Assembly (NCBI GenBank): GCA_050740975.1
Contig: JBOIEE010000282.1
Location: 1-5,916, forward strand
Origin: JBOHHR01 sp050740975
GTDB taxonomy: Bacteria; Pseudomonadota; Gammaproteobacteria; JBOHHR01
Reading direction: 5' to 3'
DNA length: 5,916 nt
Positions within the stretch are counted from its first letter, which is position 1, and each line of letters begins with the position of its first letter. The notes under the pieces were generated by a model. That model did not search any database. It had not been told where the DNA came from and was given only the letters and a program-made list of their open reading frames with translations. Positions 4,911 to 5,916 of the stretch are shown in pieces. The position numbers and the translations under genes were made by a program.

Positions 4911-5916
4911 ATGAAATGGCGCTTACAGTGCGGGTTAGTCTTAGCCGCGGGCGGCCTGGTTGGCGCCCTGATCGCTTTTAGCCTGATTGAGCTCCAAACC
5001 TCTGAATTCCAAGCAGCACAGCTTGCTGCCTTTACCCGAAAACTCCACTTCACACCTAAACCTGGGCCGAGCCCAGCGATTCTGTTTCCGGCCGCAGGTC
5101 CCTACGATAAGCGGCTGGGGTACAGTGAGTTACCGCGCTTCCTAAAGCGCTTGCACGCAACCGGATTTCAGATCGAGTCCCAGGCGCGGTTTTCCCCTTC
5201 CTTGTTAAGGGTTGCAAAGTGGGGGTTGTTTCCAACGTATCACGAGAAAGACCAGGCTGGCTTGGAGATCCTCGATCGGCGGGGCGCTAGGCTTTTTTTT
5301 CATACCTACCCACAGCACGTCTACAAAGAGTTCAATGCCGTTCCACCCCTTGTCGTGGGTACTTTGTTGGCGATTGAGAACCGAGAGCTATTGGACCCAC
5401 GCTATCCAAAGCGAAACCCGGCCGTGGAGTGGGATAGGTTATTCAAAGCCGCGGTGGAATATCCGCAATGGGTGTTGCACAACGACGGAAAAGGCCCCGG
5501 TGGCAGCACCCTAGCAACGCAACTTGAGAAAGCGCGGCATAGCGCTGAGGGGCTGACCAAATCGCCGTTAGAAAAGCTGCGTCAGATGGCGTCGGCCAGT
5601 CTGCGCGCCTACTTGGATGGGGAAGAAACACTCGAGGCGCAAAAGCAGGTGATCGTGCACTATCTCAACTCATTGCCCTTAGCCGCCGTCCCCGGGCAGG
5701 GCGAGGTGATCGGTCTTGCGGCCGGGTTGGACGCCTGGTTTGGAGCAGATTTCCTGAAAGTAAACCGGCTCCTCAGCACCAGAACAGTCGATATCAGTGC
5801 TCGGGGCTTGGCCTACAATCAAGTGCTCTGCCTGCTGCTGGCACAGCGGCGACCGACGGATTTTTTGGTTAAGAGCCCGCAATCCCTGCTCAAGCTCACC
5901 GATGCTTATCTCCGAG
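4911..5916 (+). CDS. Membrane-anchored transglycosylase domain (GT51-like) protein, C-terminus beyond the window
   Basis: The first 335 residues are in the window and the frame is open at the right edge. Residues 7-27 form a single hydrophobic segment, probably an inner-membrane anchor with the rest in the periplasm. Residues about 135-320 resemble the peptidoglycan glycosyltransferase domain of class A penicillin-binding proteins, which polymerises lipid II. Visible blocks are VGTLLAIENREL (E156 aligning with the first catalytic Glu of the EDxxF motif), GGSTLATQLEK (197-207), EKLRQ (221-225), QVIVHYLNSLPL (246-257) and the distal WFGAD (276-280). The domain is divergent. ED is EN, the histidine-glycine part of the first motif is replaced by a longer segment, and the RKxxE motif reads EKLRQ, so the second catalytic Glu is apparently Gln. 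Residues 28-134 are a membrane-proximal region I do not recognise. ATG 4911 is the first in-frame start after a stop at 4872, with only a weak Shine-Dalgarno. Whether a transpeptidase domain follows cannot be seen. Confidence 0.8.
   Translation, partial: MKWRLQCGLVLAAGGLVGALIAFSLIELQTSEFQAAQLAAFTRKLHFTPKPGPSPAILFPAAGPYDKRLGYSELPRFLKRLHATGFQIESQARFSPSLLRVAKWGLFPTYHEKDQAGLEILDRRGARLFFHTYPQHVYKEFNAVPPLVVGTLLAIENRELLDPRYPKRNPAVEWDRLFKAAVEYPQWVLHNDGKGPGGSTLATQLEKARHSAEGLTKSPLEKLRQMASASLRAYLDGEETLEAQKQVIVHYLNSLPLAAVPGQGEVIGLAAGLDAWFGADFLKVNRLLSTRTVDISARGLAYNQVLCLLLAQRRPTDFLVKSPQSLLKLTDAYLR

Noticed and set aside
4715..5053. 112-codon minus-strand open frame spanning the kinase/GT51 junction, considered as a transposase fragment
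   Set aside because: No recognisable transposase motif. Most of it lies antisense to the well-supported GT51 gene and the kinase remnant.
1..5916. CRISPR array, complete insertion sequence or a new defence-type system
   Set aside because: No regularly spaced repeats, no transposase with inverted ends, and no cluster of unknown genes. Nearly all coding sequence belongs to known families.

Overview
The window looks like chromosomal DNA from a gammaproteobacterium. The dapA-bamC pair, with a gcvR-type ACT-domain gene divergent from it, is an arrangement typical of that class. The base composition looks moderately GC-rich. The genus cannot be fixed from the sequence. Most of the window is ordinary core genome. 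The less ordinary part is the right third, from the small heat-shock gene onward.

Left arm (1-1396, minus strand): a PIN-PhoH family gene that runs off the left edge, preceded on the same strand by a GcvR-like regulator that starts at a TTG codon. The two probably form one transcription unit. The 234-bp region at 1397-1630 separates this unit from the plus-strand genes and holds candidate promoters facing both ways.

Centre (1631-3704, plus strand): dapA (4-hydroxy-tetrahydrodipicolinate synthase, first committed step to lysine and meso-diaminopimelate), followed after 61 bp by bamC (outer-membrane lipoprotein of the BAM complex). They are probably one operon linking precursor supply for cell wall and lysine to outer-membrane assembly.

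Right part (3705-5916, plus strand): a single-gene Hsp20 unit with a near-consensus sigma-32 (RpoH) promoter, a strong Shine-Dalgarno and a perfect 10-bp hairpin after the stop codon. Next comes a fragment of a bacterial Ser/Thr protein kinase that keeps only the start of the N-lobe (glycine loop, VAIK lysine, helix-C glutamate) and then runs into unrelated sequence and a stop, so it is most likely a pseudogene. Last is the N-terminal 335 residues of a membrane-anchored, divergent GT51 (peptidoglycan glycosyltransferase-like) protein cut by the right edge. Its second catalytic glutamate position appears to be glutamine.

I saw no CRISPR array, tRNA, rRNA, complete insertion sequence or convincing novel multi-gene system. 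The items most worth checking are the kinase remnant, the divergent GT51 domain and the heat-shock control region of hsp20.
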